64,000 nt of DNA from Asterias amurensis (lineage: Eukaryota > Echinodermata > Asteroidea > Forcipulatida > Asteriidae): contig NC_092656.1 in NCBI RefSeq assembly GCF_032118995.1, forward strand, positions 12,948,261 to 13,012,260, in the 5' to 3' direction. The position numbers and the translations under genes were made by a program. Every line of letters begins with the position of its first letter. Position 1 is the first letter of the stretch. Under the pieces are notes generated by a model. It was not told the DNA's origin, ran no database searches, and worked only from the letters and a program-made list of their open reading frames with translations. Below are positions 38,501-46,072 of this stretch, one piece after another.

Positions 38501-41109
38501 AATGTATTTTTTCCCAGAATTTGATTTCGAGACCTCAGGTTTAGAACTTGAGGTCCCGAAGTCAACCATCTAAACACACACAACTTCGTGTGACAGGGGT
38601 GTTTGTTTCTTTCACTATTATCTCGCAAGTTTGATGATCGATTGAGCTCAAATTTTCACAGATTAGACATTTTATGCATATGTTGAGATACATATGTTGC
38701 AATTACCAATAGTGCCCACTGCCTTTAAGAAAAAAAACAAAATGGTGTTTTATTACCGAGCATGACAAGCCCGTCCCTGGAACACACATCGAAGCAGCAT
38801 GTCAGAGAGCAAGTGACCTGTCGGGCGTCTGTTATGGTAATTGAGAAGTCCAACCAGTTTGACAGCGTCTGCAATCTTACTAAACTGCTCATCTTCTTCG
38901 GTATCTGGGTCAACACTGGGGAGGCCCTGTTAGAAATAAGGATTCAGGAAATTTGTTAGAGACACTGGACACTAATTGGTAATTGTCAAAGACCAGTCTT
39001 CTTACTTGGTGTATCTCAACATATGCATACAATTACAAACCTGTAAACAAATTGAGCTCAATTGGTCGTCGAAGTTGCGAGATAATAATAAATAATAAAA
39101 AAAAACCTTGTCACACGAAGTTGTGTGCTTTCGGATGCTTGATTTCGAGACCTCATCTAATTATAAGGTCTGGAAATCAAATTCGTGAAAACAAATGCTT
39201 CTTTCTCGAAAACTACGTTACTTCAGAGGGAGCCGTTTCTCACATTGTTTAAAATATCAACAGCTCTCCATTACTCGTTACCAAGTACATGTAATTATTG
39301 TTTATGCTAAACATTTGTTTGAGTAACAACCAATAGTGTCCACTGCCTTTAAGAACATTAATATTCGGGATAGTAAATAGTTGGTAACACCATGTAGTTG
39401 TGATCCCATAATGAGTTGGGATGCTCTGAAAATCAAGAACCGTTGATTTCAATGCCACCCCAACTCATTACAGATTTTCATTACTTGGTGTTTATCGTAA
39501 TTCCACCATGCAAAGTTTCAAGTCCTACATTAATATTCGGGTAAACATTAGTAAGCTAAAATGTAATAGTTTCAATAATGTGAGGTTATAAAATTCAAGC
39601 ATTTATCCTCCTGGAAAATCTCAAGGATGGAAAATAATTTACTCTATATTAATAAAAAAAAGGGGTCACGATTCATTCACAAATCTCCCGGGTCGGAATT
39701 GACTCGGTTCCGTGTCCCAGGGGGTATTACCCACTTCAAGGTGAGTGTGAACCGGAATCTGAGTCAAAATCAGGCCTGGAATTTCGTCATTAAAGAGGGC
39801 GTCACGGCCAGTAAGAAGGGGAACGAGGTTAATTGCCGTCGTGAAATTCAATGCAGGCCTACAAAATGACCCATAAATTGGCTAAACCGGTGCAGAGTCC
39901 GAGTGAGAATCCAATTTCTTAAACCAGATTCTTGCACTTTTTAGCCTGACCCGGGTCAGGGCACTGTTCTGACCCAGATTCATAGTACCCTTAGAAGTTA
40001 TGGTAACACCTTGGAGAGTTTTTATACCCGTTTCTTTGTAACAATGTATTTGACTACAAAACTACCAGGTTGATTTATTCCGTTATGTACGTAATTATTA
40101 CTCTTTTTAAGCCAATCTGTTTTGATGTGCCATGTTTGAGTCAACGTCAACTGAAGATTCCATTCGGTTTTACCTATATTCACCGATGTGTGTAAGCACT
40201 CAGCACTTTCCCAACTTCTGTGAAAACAAAATCTCAGATACTCGGGTGGGATTCGAACCGGCGACCTTCAAGAGCAGTGTCATAACAACTAGACCACCGA
40301 GATTACCCGGTGGCTAGAGAGGCAGTTCGAATCCTACGTTTTAGTGGGCACTGCAACGATTTCTAAAAAAAAATTTTACATTTGCATGGGCGACATAGGA
40401 TTCGAACTTCCTCTCTACCGGGCAATCTCGGTGGTCTAGTTGGCATAACACTGCTCTAGAATTGCAAAGTTCGTGGGTTCGAATCTCACCGAGTAATATG
40501 CCTGTGATTTCTTTGTTCACAGTACTCGGGAAAGTACTGAGGTCAGTGCTAACACACAACGGTGTATATGGGTAAAACCCAAATGAATACTCATTATCCC
40601 CGATGCAAATTTAACATAAATTTAGATTAGAACAATTTAATAATCACCAGTGTCGGCCGGTTTAAGCTTGGTGGAATACTCCCACCACCATTCACAAGGT
40701 CCTCGATATATTCACTCCTGATACCATTCAAGTTGCAGATTGTGACAGCTGGAAATGCTATCATTCTATCGTTCGATATATCAAGTTTAACATCCACATC
40801 GTACGAATAATACCTCTCCAACAACCAAGAAGTCTGCCACAAGAACATGGCCAGCCCAAGAACGAATAATCCAGTCCACACCAACCTACGGAATAGATTC
40901 GGTGCTCTCTTGATGTTTGGGATCCCATGTGCTCCAGTGTTTTCCAATAGTGAAGCCACGAGACCATGAGCTAGAGTAGTACGCTGGGTTATGTCCTCAT
41001 TCTGTTCTAAATTATTTGTAGCCATTTGCTTCCTCCCCTGCTCGTACTTTTGAGTATTACCTTCTTCGATCAGGGACTCGCCCCGCTTTATAGACCGTCG
41101 AGACGGCAT
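23455..41109 (-). CDS. DEG/ENaC-family cation channel (acid-sensing/degenerin-like), 12 coding exons
   Basis: The spliced minus-strand product is 553 residues, normal for the family, from exons 40648-41109, 38757-38926, 37657-37763, 34309-34472, 31791-31901, 30454-30562, 29322-29394, 28356-28413, 27557-27639, 26577-26652, 25003-25121 and 23455-23584. All junctions keep frame. Visible parts: the N-terminal HG motif (residues 61-62) needed for gating in the family; first membrane segment about 74-95; FPAVTICN at 119-126; a cysteine-rich ectodomain with YGNCYIFN, GPLHGLTVEMYIEQDQY, EHPYSNC, CENDC and CSCTSPC; then LLSDMGGNVGLWIGVS, whose GVS is the selectivity-filter position; second membrane segment about 483-503; short cytoplasmic tail. 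Such channels are trimeric, amiloride-sensitive, Na+-selective and gated by acid, peptide or force; which ligand applies here cannot be told. The start is the first in-frame ATG after an upstream stop. Confidence 0.93.
23643..24012. mobile_element. MITE family 1 copy, diverged (intron 11)
   Basis: Ends TTAAAGGCTCATGGACATC and GTCCAGCACGCCTTAA. The centre is eroded compared with other copies. It lies in the intron between channel exons 11 and 12. Confidence 0.7.
24377..24780. mobile_element. Possible MITE with CCCTCCCTCC ends (intron 11)
   Basis: GCGCCAGCCCTCCCTCC at the left pairs with GGAGGGAGGGCGAGTGC at the right across about 400 bp of non-coding DNA. Single copy here, so the assignment is tentative. 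Confidence 0.35.
25003..25121 (-). CDS. DEG/ENaC gene exon 11 (pore and second membrane segment)
   Basis: The acceptor is TTTTATCAG and the donor ACAG|GTAAGG. It encodes EIALLSDMGGNVGLWIGVS followed by VLTVFEFIELAYDLCKLIA. It holds the GxS filter motif and the conserved acidic residues of the second membrane helix. Confidence 0.95.
25122..26576. other. Intron 10 of the DEG/ENaC gene
   Basis: Non-coding apart from the palindromic element at 25688-25936. The remainder is AT-rich, with a repeated GTCGACATC motif around 26238 and 26315. Confidence 0.6.
25688..25936. mobile_element. Palindromic MITE with GAGGTTTAGCTTCACGTTAC ends
   Basis: The left end GAGGTTTAGCTTCACGTTAC followed by GCGAGCAA mirrors the right end (GCTTGCGTAACGTGCAGCTA, GACCTC). 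Inner sequence is rich in ACGT and GACGTC palindromes. Non-coding and intronic. Confidence 0.65.
26577..26652 (-). CDS. DEG/ENaC gene exon 10
   Basis: The acceptor is TTATTGCAG and the donor GAC|GTGAGT. It encodes KNVLKINVYYDKLEYTT and then IYQEIAYD, the conserved N-V-Y-[FY]-D-x-L-x-Y strand before the second membrane segment. It is 76 bp long, the same as its counterpart in the second channel gene (63354-63429). Confidence 0.93.
27107..27355 (-). mobile_element. tRNA-derived SINE, minus orientation
   Basis: The reverse complement reads tRNA-like head (GGTTGTGGGTTCGAATCC), body with CACAAACAT-type sequence and CATTCCCTTCATGGGAACTT (as given on plus) near the tail. The same body is present at 34667-34947. 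Lies in intron 9. Confidence 0.65.
27356..27540 (-). mobile_element. Second, truncated copy of the same SINE
   Basis: Has GATTCAAACCCACAACCTTG, CAGTCTAGTGGTCAAAC (tRNA-like head, minus strand) and the same body up to ACTTTGGTTGAACGTC. It sits directly behind the first copy in the same orientation. Confidence 0.6.
27557..27639 (-). CDS. DEG/ENaC gene exon 9
   Basis: The acceptor is CTCTTTCAG and the donor TTGGA|GTGAGT. It encodes PFLYSSVRNFSEDLERD and an acidic stretch ending DPDFLE. Phase 0 to 2 joins correctly to exons 8 and 10. Confidence 0.82.
28356..28413 (-). CDS. DEG/ENaC gene exon 8
   Basis: The acceptor is TTGTACAG and the donor CAAG|GTGAGC. It encodes ELGYDVTVGQARWPNEKFK, matching the family's Y-x-x-x-x-S/G-x-A-x-W-P segment. 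Confidence 0.9.
28524..28910. mobile_element. MITE family 1 copy (intron 7)
   Basis: Ends TTAAAAGCAGTGGACACTAT and GCGTCCACTGCCTTTTAA, with the typical GAGGCCTCAG / TTGAGGTCCCGAAATC centre. Confidence 0.85.
29322..29394 (-). CDS. DEG/ENaC gene exon 7
   Basis: The acceptor is TTTTCAG|AT and the donor GCAG|GTAAAT. It encodes ACLDRIEEL and then DCSCTSPC, the conserved CxCxxPC cluster. Confidence 0.9.
29755..29880. mobile_element. Truncated MITE family 4 (AGGGTCTA type)
   Basis: AGGGTCTAATGTACCTTTTCC, CCACAGATTTACAATAAA and GTAGAAGGCATCCCTTGAAA correspond to one half of the element at 30713-31063. Confidence 0.5.
29945..30400. mobile_element. Palindromic element with a CTCGACTTCGTCTCGG hairpin, plus linked repeat
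   Basis: A long inverted repeat (about 29967-30129) folds around the apex ACCTCGACTTCGTCTCGGT, with arms containing TTATCAAGAACCA and AACCACT. One half, GGTATTTATGAATGGGAATC-like through AAACCCGCCGAGGC, recurs at 55385-55500 in reverse. The following 30140-30400 segment recurs at 63625-63880 (GAAAATGTCAAGTCGTGAAC, GAGATTTGCGAAAAGCCCCG). Confidence 0.55.
30454..30562 (-). CDS. DEG/ENaC gene exon 6
   Basis: The acceptor is CTCTGTAG and the donor CAAG|GTAAGA. It encodes ACENDCFYQNFTQECGCT and an ending IPLCVNATQ, part of the cysteine-rich thumb region with a glycosylation site NAT. Confidence 0.9.
30713..31063. mobile_element. TTAA-type palindromic MITE, family 4 (TTAAAGGGTCTATGTAC)
   Basis: The left end TTAAAGGGTCTATGTACTTT is mirrored by AAAGTACTCAAAATCCTTTAA. 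Internal symmetry includes AACACAATGTC / GACATTGTGTT and GCTGAGGTG / CACCTCAGC. The right TTTAA is shared with the next MITE. Confidence 0.75.
31060..31680. mobile_element. MITE family 1 copy interrupted by other sequence
   Basis: Left part 31060 to about 31235 (TTAAAGGCACGGGACACGTT onward), then about 270 bp of unrelated AT-rich DNA starting at a TA microsatellite, then the right part from about 31505 (CAAAAACTATACG, GAGGGAGCAGTTTCACAAAA). The right terminus is eroded. Confidence 0.55.
31791..31901 (-). CDS. DEG/ENaC gene exon 5
   Basis: The acceptor is CTTCTTGCAG and the donor CGG|GTAAGT. It encodes TNYTRLEHPYSNCT, then NKETIFNLALPYIHYSQR. EHPYSNC is a conserved ectodomain motif. Confidence 0.92.
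32522..32901. mobile_element. MITE family 1 copy (intron 4)
   Basis: Ends TTAAAGGCAGTATAGACACT and GATAGTGTCCACTGCCTGTA. Complete body with GAGACCTCAAACTCTAAATC / TGAGGTCTCGAAATC. Confidence 0.85.
33294..33607. mobile_element. MITE family 1 copy, internally shortened
   Basis: Ends TTAAAGGCAGTGGACACAAT and ATAGTGTCCACTGTCTTTAA. Part of the body between the centre and right arm is missing. Confidence 0.8.
33719..34173. mobile_element. TTAA-type MITE, family 5 (TTAAACAGCCAATAAAGGAT)
   Basis: The left end TTAAACAGCCAATAAAGGAT mirrors ATCCTTTATTGGCTAGTCTT plus TAA at the right. The body (ACTCTCGGCTGAAAAAGCCG, CGCGGCCGGGTGCATTTTTG) recurs at 47576-48071. Lies in intron 4. Confidence 0.75.
34309..34472 (-). 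CDS. DEG/ENaC gene exon 4
   Basis: Chosen acceptor GGTATAG|GC restores frame with exon 3 and yields GPLHGLTVEMYIEQDQY, matching the family pattern GxxxGLxLxLxxxQxxY. Two CAG sites 22-28 bases upstream would break the frame. It continues through GARVAVHTQNEMPFP to ETFIGVKR|GTAAGT, phase 0. Confidence 0.85.
34547..35019. mobile_element. MITE family 3 copy containing a SINE
   Basis: Ends TTAATGCCATTATACACTTT and GAAAGTGTATAATGGCTTTAA. The left half is deleted up to CTCGCTATCGAGAATTGATA. The SINE at 34667-34947 splits the remaining body. Confidence 0.75.
34667..34947 (+). mobile_element. tRNA-derived SINE inserted in a MITE
   Basis: It begins with a tRNA-like head (TCACCGTGGTCAAGTGGTTA and GGTTGTGGGTTCGAATCCCC), has a body of about 190 bp, and ends in a (CAAA)n-type tail. 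It splits CTTCTGTA from CCCTGTAA; the unsplit sequence CTTCTGTAAACCCTGTAA occurs at about 51470. Confidence 0.8.
35299..35676. mobile_element. MITE family 1 copy (intron 3)
   Basis: Ends TTAAAGACACTGGACACTAC and AATAGTGTCCACCGCCTGTAA. It sits within an older repeat whose GGTGAAATCGACGGCAG motif occurs on both sides (35132 and 35712). Confidence 0.8.
36392..36727 (+). mobile_element. tRNA-derived SINE with GCGCTTTGAGA tail region
   Basis: The tRNA-like head GTGGCCGAGCGAATACGAGC with GTCGGTTCGAATCCCTGTCG is followed by GAGCAAGACACTTTACTTTA and the tail TGAATAATGCGCTATAAAAA. It is the same broad family as 56925-57186, whose head and GCAAGACACTTGACC body match. The next MITE starts directly at its end. 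Confidence 0.7.
36725..37117. mobile_element. MITE family 1 copy
   Basis: Ends TTAAAGACATGAACACTAAT and TAGTGTCCACTGCCTTTAA. The central palindrome is eroded. Confidence 0.75.
37657..37763 (-). CDS. DEG/ENaC gene exon 3
   Basis: The acceptor is CCTCCCAG and the donor CACG|GTAAGT. It encodes DFTHFYHYLYGNCYIFN and then an ETNSTQ glycosylation site and KPGPLH. YGNCYxFN is a hallmark of the family. Confidence 0.92.
37950..38040. mobile_element. Truncated MITE family 1
   Basis: Only the left end is present (TTAAAGACAGTGGACACTAT to about TGCATAAAATAACAAAGC). Confidence 0.65.
38356..38728. mobile_element. MITE family 1 copy, just downstream of channel exon 2
   Basis: Ends TTAAAAGGCTGTGGACACTA and ATAGTGCCCACTGCCTTTAA. 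Its right end lies 28 bp from the exon 2 donor side. Confidence 0.8.
38757..38926 (-). CDS. DEG/ENaC gene exon 2
   Basis: The acceptor is TTCTAACAG|GGC and the donor CTCG|GTAATA. It encodes GLPSVDPDTEEDEQFSKIA through LLSDMLLRCVFQGRACHA, the family's usual finger-region C-x-F/W-x-G-x-x-C pattern. Phase 0 to 2. Confidence 0.9.
38956..39352. mobile_element. MITE family 1 copy, just upstream of channel exon 2
   Basis: Ends TTAGAGACACTGGACACTAA and AATAGTGTCCACTGCCTTTAA. Together with 38356-38728 it brackets exon 2 within about 30 bp on each side. Confidence 0.8.
40160..40590. mobile_element. Head-to-head pair of tRNA-derived SINE segments (intron 1)
   Basis: GGGATTCGAACCGGCGACCT with CAACTAGACCACCGAGAT (minus) at 40248-40305 is mirrored by ATCTCGGTGGTCTAGTTGGC and CGTGGGTTCGAATCTCACCG (plus) at 40425-40493. 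Outer sequence CACCGATGTGTGTAAGCACT / AGTGCTAACACACAACGGTG is also mirrored. The pair lies within about 60 bp of the exon 1 donor. Confidence 0.7.
40648..41109 (-). CDS. DEG/ENaC gene exon 1 (N-terminus, first membrane segment)
   Basis: It encodes 154 residues from MPSRRSIKRGE to SLNRPTL: a polar cytoplasmic N-terminus, the HG motif in AHGIPNIKRAP, the hydrophobic LVWTGLFVLGLAMFLW segment and FPAVTICNLN. The donor is CTG|GTGATT, phase 0. The frame is open 23 codons further upstream but without an ATG, so the start at 41109 is preferred. Confidence 0.9.
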
Positions 41110-41244
41110 GTTTGACGGGCTAGTGTCGAGTGGCTGGTCGGTCCTCGCAGAGATAGTTGCTGAGTTGTTTAAAACCACTGGTTCGCAACTTGTCAGGCGA
41201 AGCTGCTTCTGATCGATACATCAGACACTCGGCTTAAAAGTAAA

Positions 41245-41250
41245 CATATA
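41245..41250 (-). promoter_or_regulatory. Candidate TATA-like box of the DEG/ENaC gene
   Basis: TTTATATGTTTAC on the minus strand lies about 136 bp upstream of the chosen ATG, which would leave a 5' leader near 100 bases. Position and sequence are suggestive only; AT-rich DNA yields such matches by chance. Confidence 0.25.
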
Positions 41251-41379
41251 AACACCTAAGAATTTGACGTATCGATCCGGGTTTCCTTGTGGAAATTAAC
41301 TCAAGAAATACAAACCATGTTTATAGTGACACACAGCGCCACTATAGCGTCTTGCTTGAGAAATGTTAACCTTTTACAC

Positions 41380-41755
41380 GGTTGTTGTAATCCAGGAAAT
41401 CGGAGAAAACTGAAGGTTCTTTCACATTTTATGACAAACACACAATACACCCCTTTCCATACTTTAAAGTGTGTACATGTCCGCAGATGGAATTGCTCTG
41501 TGATCTCATTGAAATGAGCGATTAATTAACACCACGAAGCAAATCAATTACATGTCCACTTGACATAGCGTCACTAAACATCTTGACACGGTAAATATTT
41601 ACAATAATAACACCACATTCGTTGTAATCCAGGAGTTCGAAGAAGAATACGTAGTTCTTTCACAATCTATATTAAACATGTACACACCGTACACTCCACA
41701 TATCCGCATTTAGGATTGCTTTGTGTTCTCATTGAAATAACCTGTTGAAGCGGTG
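41380..41755. repeat. Tandem duplication upstream of the DEG/ENaC gene
   Basis: GTTGTAATCCAGGA, AGTTCTTTCACA-type, ACATATCCGCA-type and TTCTCATTGAAAT blocks occur in the same order at about 41384-41516 and 41620-41748, an offset near 240 bp. Copies are diverged. The location just upstream of a gene makes a regulatory role possible but unproven. Confidence 0.6.
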
Positions 41756-42130
41756 ATTCAACTTAAATAATATAACCTTGTCTGTCTTGATGACTGCAGG
41801 AAGCGAAGTTTTATCACGACAAAACGTCACACGCGTGTTTGTCCTTCTCCGTAACATGCACATTTGCGCACAACTCATTCACTCTTGGTGCAGTCGTCAT
41901 CACATTGATTATTTTAAAGCAAAAATGCGTCATAGGGGAACCATTTTCTAAACTCAACGACTCCCATGAAGACGTTCTTGCAAATGAAAAGACGGATTAA
42001 CATAAGTAGGCCCTACAAGCAGCCGAAATAAACGCCTCTACAATCGTCATCCAAACTCCATCCTTATTATTAGTGACTGGTCGTCTTACGTAATCAGTAT
42101 AATCAAAATGAAAATTCATTACTTGCTAAA

Positions 42131-42267
42131 TAGTCTTATTGCAAGACGTTTCTCGTTTTCCTTTCGGGCGGTTTGAGGGCTTATAGTCAGGTGCTGTGTA
42201 TACTCGGGCGGTCGACGCGGGCGCTGTTGGTGAGTTGGTCGCACGAGAAACGTCTGCACCAAGACTA
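42131..42267. mobile_element. Short palindromic MITE (TAGTCTTATTGCAAGACG type)
   Basis: Left TAGTCTTATTGCAAGACGTT and right GAGAAACGTCTGCACCAAGA match the ends of 42907-43136. Flanks ACTTGCTAA and ACTTGCTGG may be a diverged 9-bp target duplication. Confidence 0.65.
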
Positions 42268-42906
42268 GACTTGCTGGAGAACGAATTCTTTAATGGGGCA
42301 TATTATATTGATTGTATTGGAACCATTCGTTGCAGGTGGAATTTTGTTATGTTTGTGACGCCGTTTGTGTAGTTGTCTTGAGTAACTGATCAACATGTAT
42401 TGTGTGTGCCCCGACCCCCAGTTGCTTCAAACACATGGTTGATGTAACCCATATGGGTGTCTGTCACACTTAACAATGCACAAATATTTAGGGTCGCCTC
42501 AATAACCACCAATGCCTGTATTCAATTTACAAATTTACAAAGCCAACAAACAGGGTCAGTTTCTTTTTAAAGTTCTATCCAACTCAACTGAAAATAAGAA
42601 ATAGCTGTTATTTTTTTACAAAAATTCATACTGGGCACTGTAGATTCTTAGTGATAGGGCCGGTGCTTGGAATTCTCAAAACTGTCTTCAATTGACAAAA
42701 ATTACGATGGCAAAAAAAATATGGTCAAATTTTATTCTATTCATCTCAACTAGGACTGGGAAAGAACCACTAGCGGCTAAATTGGAAAATATGAATGGGA
42801 GCTGGACAAACAATGAGAAACATAAAAAAGAGACGAGCTAGTGTATACGATTTCACCTGCACTTACCACCCCCCCCCCCTCCCGTACACATATGCTGCGC
42901 CGACGG
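42268..42906. other. No gene recognised
   Basis: Intergenic DNA with a poly-C run near 42870. GGCACTGTAGATTC and a second AACTGTCTTCAATTGACA segment (also near 43166) hint at an old duplication around the palindromic element. Confidence 0.4.
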
Positions 42907-43136
42907 TAGTCTTGGTGCAAGACGTTTCTCGTTTCCTTTTCACACACACCGCGGCCAATTCACCGACAGCGCGCGCAACGACTCACCTGACTTATAGTCC
43001 ACTCACCGCCGTAAGTCCACTCACCGCCGGAGCGGTGAGTGGACTATAAGTCAGGTGAGTAGTTGCGCGCGCTGTCGGTGAATTGGCCGCGGTGTGCGTG
43101 ATATAAGAAAACGAGAAACGTCTTGCACCAAGACTA
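42907..43136. mobile_element. Near-perfect 230-bp palindrome, Mutator-like MITE
   Basis: TAGTCTTGGTGCAAGACGTT at the left is the reverse complement of the right end. The arms stay paired through CGCGGCCAATTCACCGACAG, GCGCGCGCAACGACTCACCT and GACTTATAGTCCACTCACCG. The element is flanked by CGCCGACGG and CGCCGATGG, a 9-bp direct repeat with one mismatch, the length made by Mutator-type transposases. Few changes separate the arms, so it is young or kept matched. Confidence 0.8.
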
Positions 43137-43242
43137 CGCCGATGGTTGTTAGGGAATTCTCAAAACTGTGTTCAATTGACAGACTTTACAAGGCAAACAC
43201 ACAGGGTCAAGTTCTCGACTACAATGAAGGAATAGATGTAAT

Positions 43243-43781
43243 TATAACACCCCTTGCAAGTATTCTGCCTGCTCATTGGTTTAGAGCGCGTCACATGACA
43301 TGTATTAGTTTTGCTAGACGACGGCCGTGTGATAGTGCGTCGGTTTGCCATGCGCTGGTCCGAAGACTAGCACACGGCTCCGTGCGCTAGTCCGACAGAC
43401 TAGCACACGGCGTGCAGTACCCAGACGTCCGTTGCGTGTACGAGGATGATAAATTAATAGTCTGTAACCATTTCGGATTGCACGACACTACATGCAACAC
43501 AGTAAGTAAAAGTGTTTGCAATCTGTATTCGCGTCCGTGGATTGTAGCATTCAGGTTTGTAACTTTATTATAATAGTACAGTATTTAGAAATGTTTTGGG
43601 TGTTATAAAACAAATATTGACTGCTTTTGCTCGTGCAATGGTTAAAAACTATGACTCCCTCGGTGATCCCCGGAGCGTTCTATTTTCCCTCGGCTTCGCC
43701 TCGGGAAAATAGAACGCTCCGGGATCACCTCGGGAGTCATAGTTTTAACCAATAGCACTCGAAGCAGTTAATATTTGTATA
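43243..43781. mobile_element. Palindromic element X, copy 1
   Basis: It starts TATAACACCCCTTGCAAGTA and ends GTTAATATTTGTATA. Contains the repeated GACTAGCACACGG hairpins and a large hairpin with arms around CTCCCTCGGTGATCCCCGGA and apex CCCTCGGCTTCGCCTCGGG. Closely matches 52630-53172. Non-coding. Confidence 0.8.
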
Positions 43782-43907
43782 CTATCACCAAAAGTAAAGG
43801 TGCCAGGAGATTCTGTTCCCCGGAAATTCTGTCCCCCATACGGCGAATTGTCTTACAATTTTTAGAACTTATGATATTGTTTTATAATAATTAAATATAT
43901 TGCGCCT

Positions 43908-44295
43908 TTAAAGACAGTGGACACTATTGGTTATTATCAAAGACAAGTCTTCTCACTTGGTGTTTCTAAACATTATGCATAAAAGAACGAACCTGTGAAA
44001 ATTTGAGCTCAAATGGTCGTCGAAGTTGCGAGATATGAATGAAGTAAACAAACGCCCTTGTCGCACGAATTTGTGTGCTTTTATATGGTTGATTTCGAGA
44101 CCTCAAATTCTAAACTTGAGGTCTCGAAATCAAATTCGTTGAAAATTACTTCTTTCTCGAAAACTACGTCACTTCAGAGGGAGCCGTTTCTCACAATATT
44201 TTATACTATCAACCTCTCCCCATTACTCTTTACCAAGAAAGGTTTTATGCCAATAATTATTTTGAGTAATTACCAATAGTGTCCACTGCCTTTAA
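43908..44295. mobile_element. MITE family 1, well-preserved copy
   Basis: Ends TTAAAGACAGTGGACACTAT and AATAGTGTCCACTGCCTTTAA; complete body. Confidence 0.85.
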
Positions 44296-44554
44296 CATGG
44301 ACGATCACAAGTGCAAATGTGCAAAAAAGGGAAGACAGCGATGAAGACAAAACTGGTTATCGCGGCCAGTGCACAATCCGCGGCATGGGAGTACGTGGCA
44401 TACATTCCAACGGTAGGTGACCTACCCAAAATTGAAAAGAAACCTGAAGTTTAGTTGTCTAAAAACACATTTGATTGGCTTTTCAAGTGGCTGAGAGACT
44501 TCCAGTATTTCTTGAGTATTTTTTTAACATTCAGCATTTAGCATTGGTTACTCT

Positions 44555-44801
44555 GGGTGCGTTTAAATAGCTTCCCGGGGTCGACCACGCGGTGCCGTGC
44601 CCGTTCGATTGTGCCCCTGGCAAGAATCGAACGATCACACTCGCCCTCTCGTGGTAGTGTCATGTACCTCGGGACAGCCTCAAGTGACCCGTTCTACAAG
44701 CAGGGGGCTGACCCGGGTGCGCCCCAGGAATGAAGTCAAAGCTATTCGAACGTACCGGGGGCAAACTGGGGTCGACCCAGGGAAGATAATCGAACGCACC
44801 C
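44555..44801. mobile_element. MITE family 6 (GGGTGCGTT ends)
   Basis: Left GGGTGCGTTTAAATAGCTTC, right TAATCGAACGCACCC, with GGGGTCGACC / GGTCGACCC near the ends. GC-rich, palindromic, non-coding. Five other copies lie in the window. Confidence 0.75.
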
Positions 44802-45701
44802 AATAAGAGTTCGTTTTTATTGTGGTACACCCTGTGGTTCATGGGTGATCTGGAAGTTTTCCAACAGCGCCCAATATCGTTCGATAAAAGAGCGGGGTCG
44901 CGATATAGTTGATGAATGATGCTTGATGCTTAATGAATATACATGTCAAATAAGTTCATATTTTTAAAAAATAATGTTTACAAATCGTAACTCCACGTCG
45001 GGGCTTGTCATTGCAGACTGGAAACAGAGATTGTTTCCGGGCTAAAAAGTTATCACTATCACAAAACACTTGTAACATAAGAAGCGTTTCCGCAGTAACG
45101 CTTCTCATATTGTTTATTCATGAAAGGATTTGTCTTCCTATATGTGAGGATATACACAAATATTTACTCCTAGAGTTTCGGCGATCTTCAAAACGCAACC
45201 ATCTTCTGAAATAGAATGGTAATACAACTATAATGTATATTATATATACAGGATTAAAACATTCGAACAGTTCAAAAATCAAAAGGTAAACCTTGCCGCT
45301 GTTATACCTCACCATAAAAATGAAATAAATGACTTTTCGAGGTATCAGCCTCGTTTTGTAACCTCGTTGATACCTCGAAAAGCCATGCTTCGACCCAGCG
45401 GTATTAAGTACTGTTTTGTGCCGTGCGGTACAGTATCTATGCATTTCGTGAATTCAGGGCGGGCAGGTGCTTGCGTAAAGAGCCTTGGACAAGGCTGGAG
45501 TGACCAACAAATTTGACATTATACATTTACACTCGTCAGAACTTGAAGTGAGAAAGATTTGAATTGTAGGATATTGAATCAATGACTTCGTCTTAACATT
45601 TCAAGAACATTTTTGGTGACCAAAGAGTAATTTATTTCCCCTTATTATGGTGAGAAAAACTTAAATTGATTATCTTTGGTTTTTGGAACGGTTCGAATGT
45701 T
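44802..45701. other. No gene recognised; hairpin at 45332-45383
   Basis: GACTTTTCGAGGTATCAGCC / TTGATACCTCGAAAAGCC forms a clean inverted repeat with a short loop. It is part of a larger symmetric element (GCCGCTGTTATACC... ACCCAGCGGTATTA). Short open frames across it are not credible. Confidence 0.5.
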
Positions 45702-46072
45702 TTAAAGACACTGGACACTATATTGGTAATTTTCAAAGACCAGTCTTCTCACTTGGTGCATCTCAACATATTGCATAAAATAATAAACCTGTGATAATTT
45801 GAGCTCAATTGGTCGTCGAAGTTGCGAAATAACTATGAAAGAAAAAGTACCCTTGTCACACGAAGTGTGATTTTGATACATACAATTCTTATTCTGATGT
45901 TTCGAAATCTAATTCTCTGACAAATACTTCTTTCTCGAAAACTTCATTCCTTCGGAAGGAGCCGTTTCTCACAATGTGTTATACTATCTACAACTCTCCA
46001 TTTCTCGTTACTAAGTAAGGTTTTTTGCCCATAATTATTTTGAGTAGTTACCAATGGTGTCCAGTGTCGTTA
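45702..46072. mobile_element. MITE family 1 copy
   Basis: Ends TTAAAGACACTGGACACTAT and CAATGGTGTCCAGTGTCGTTAA. The centre is degraded. Confidence 0.8.

Noticed and set aside
45118-45444. 108-codon minus-strand open frame
   Set aside because: It crosses a palindromic element, has unusual composition and no domain or splice support.
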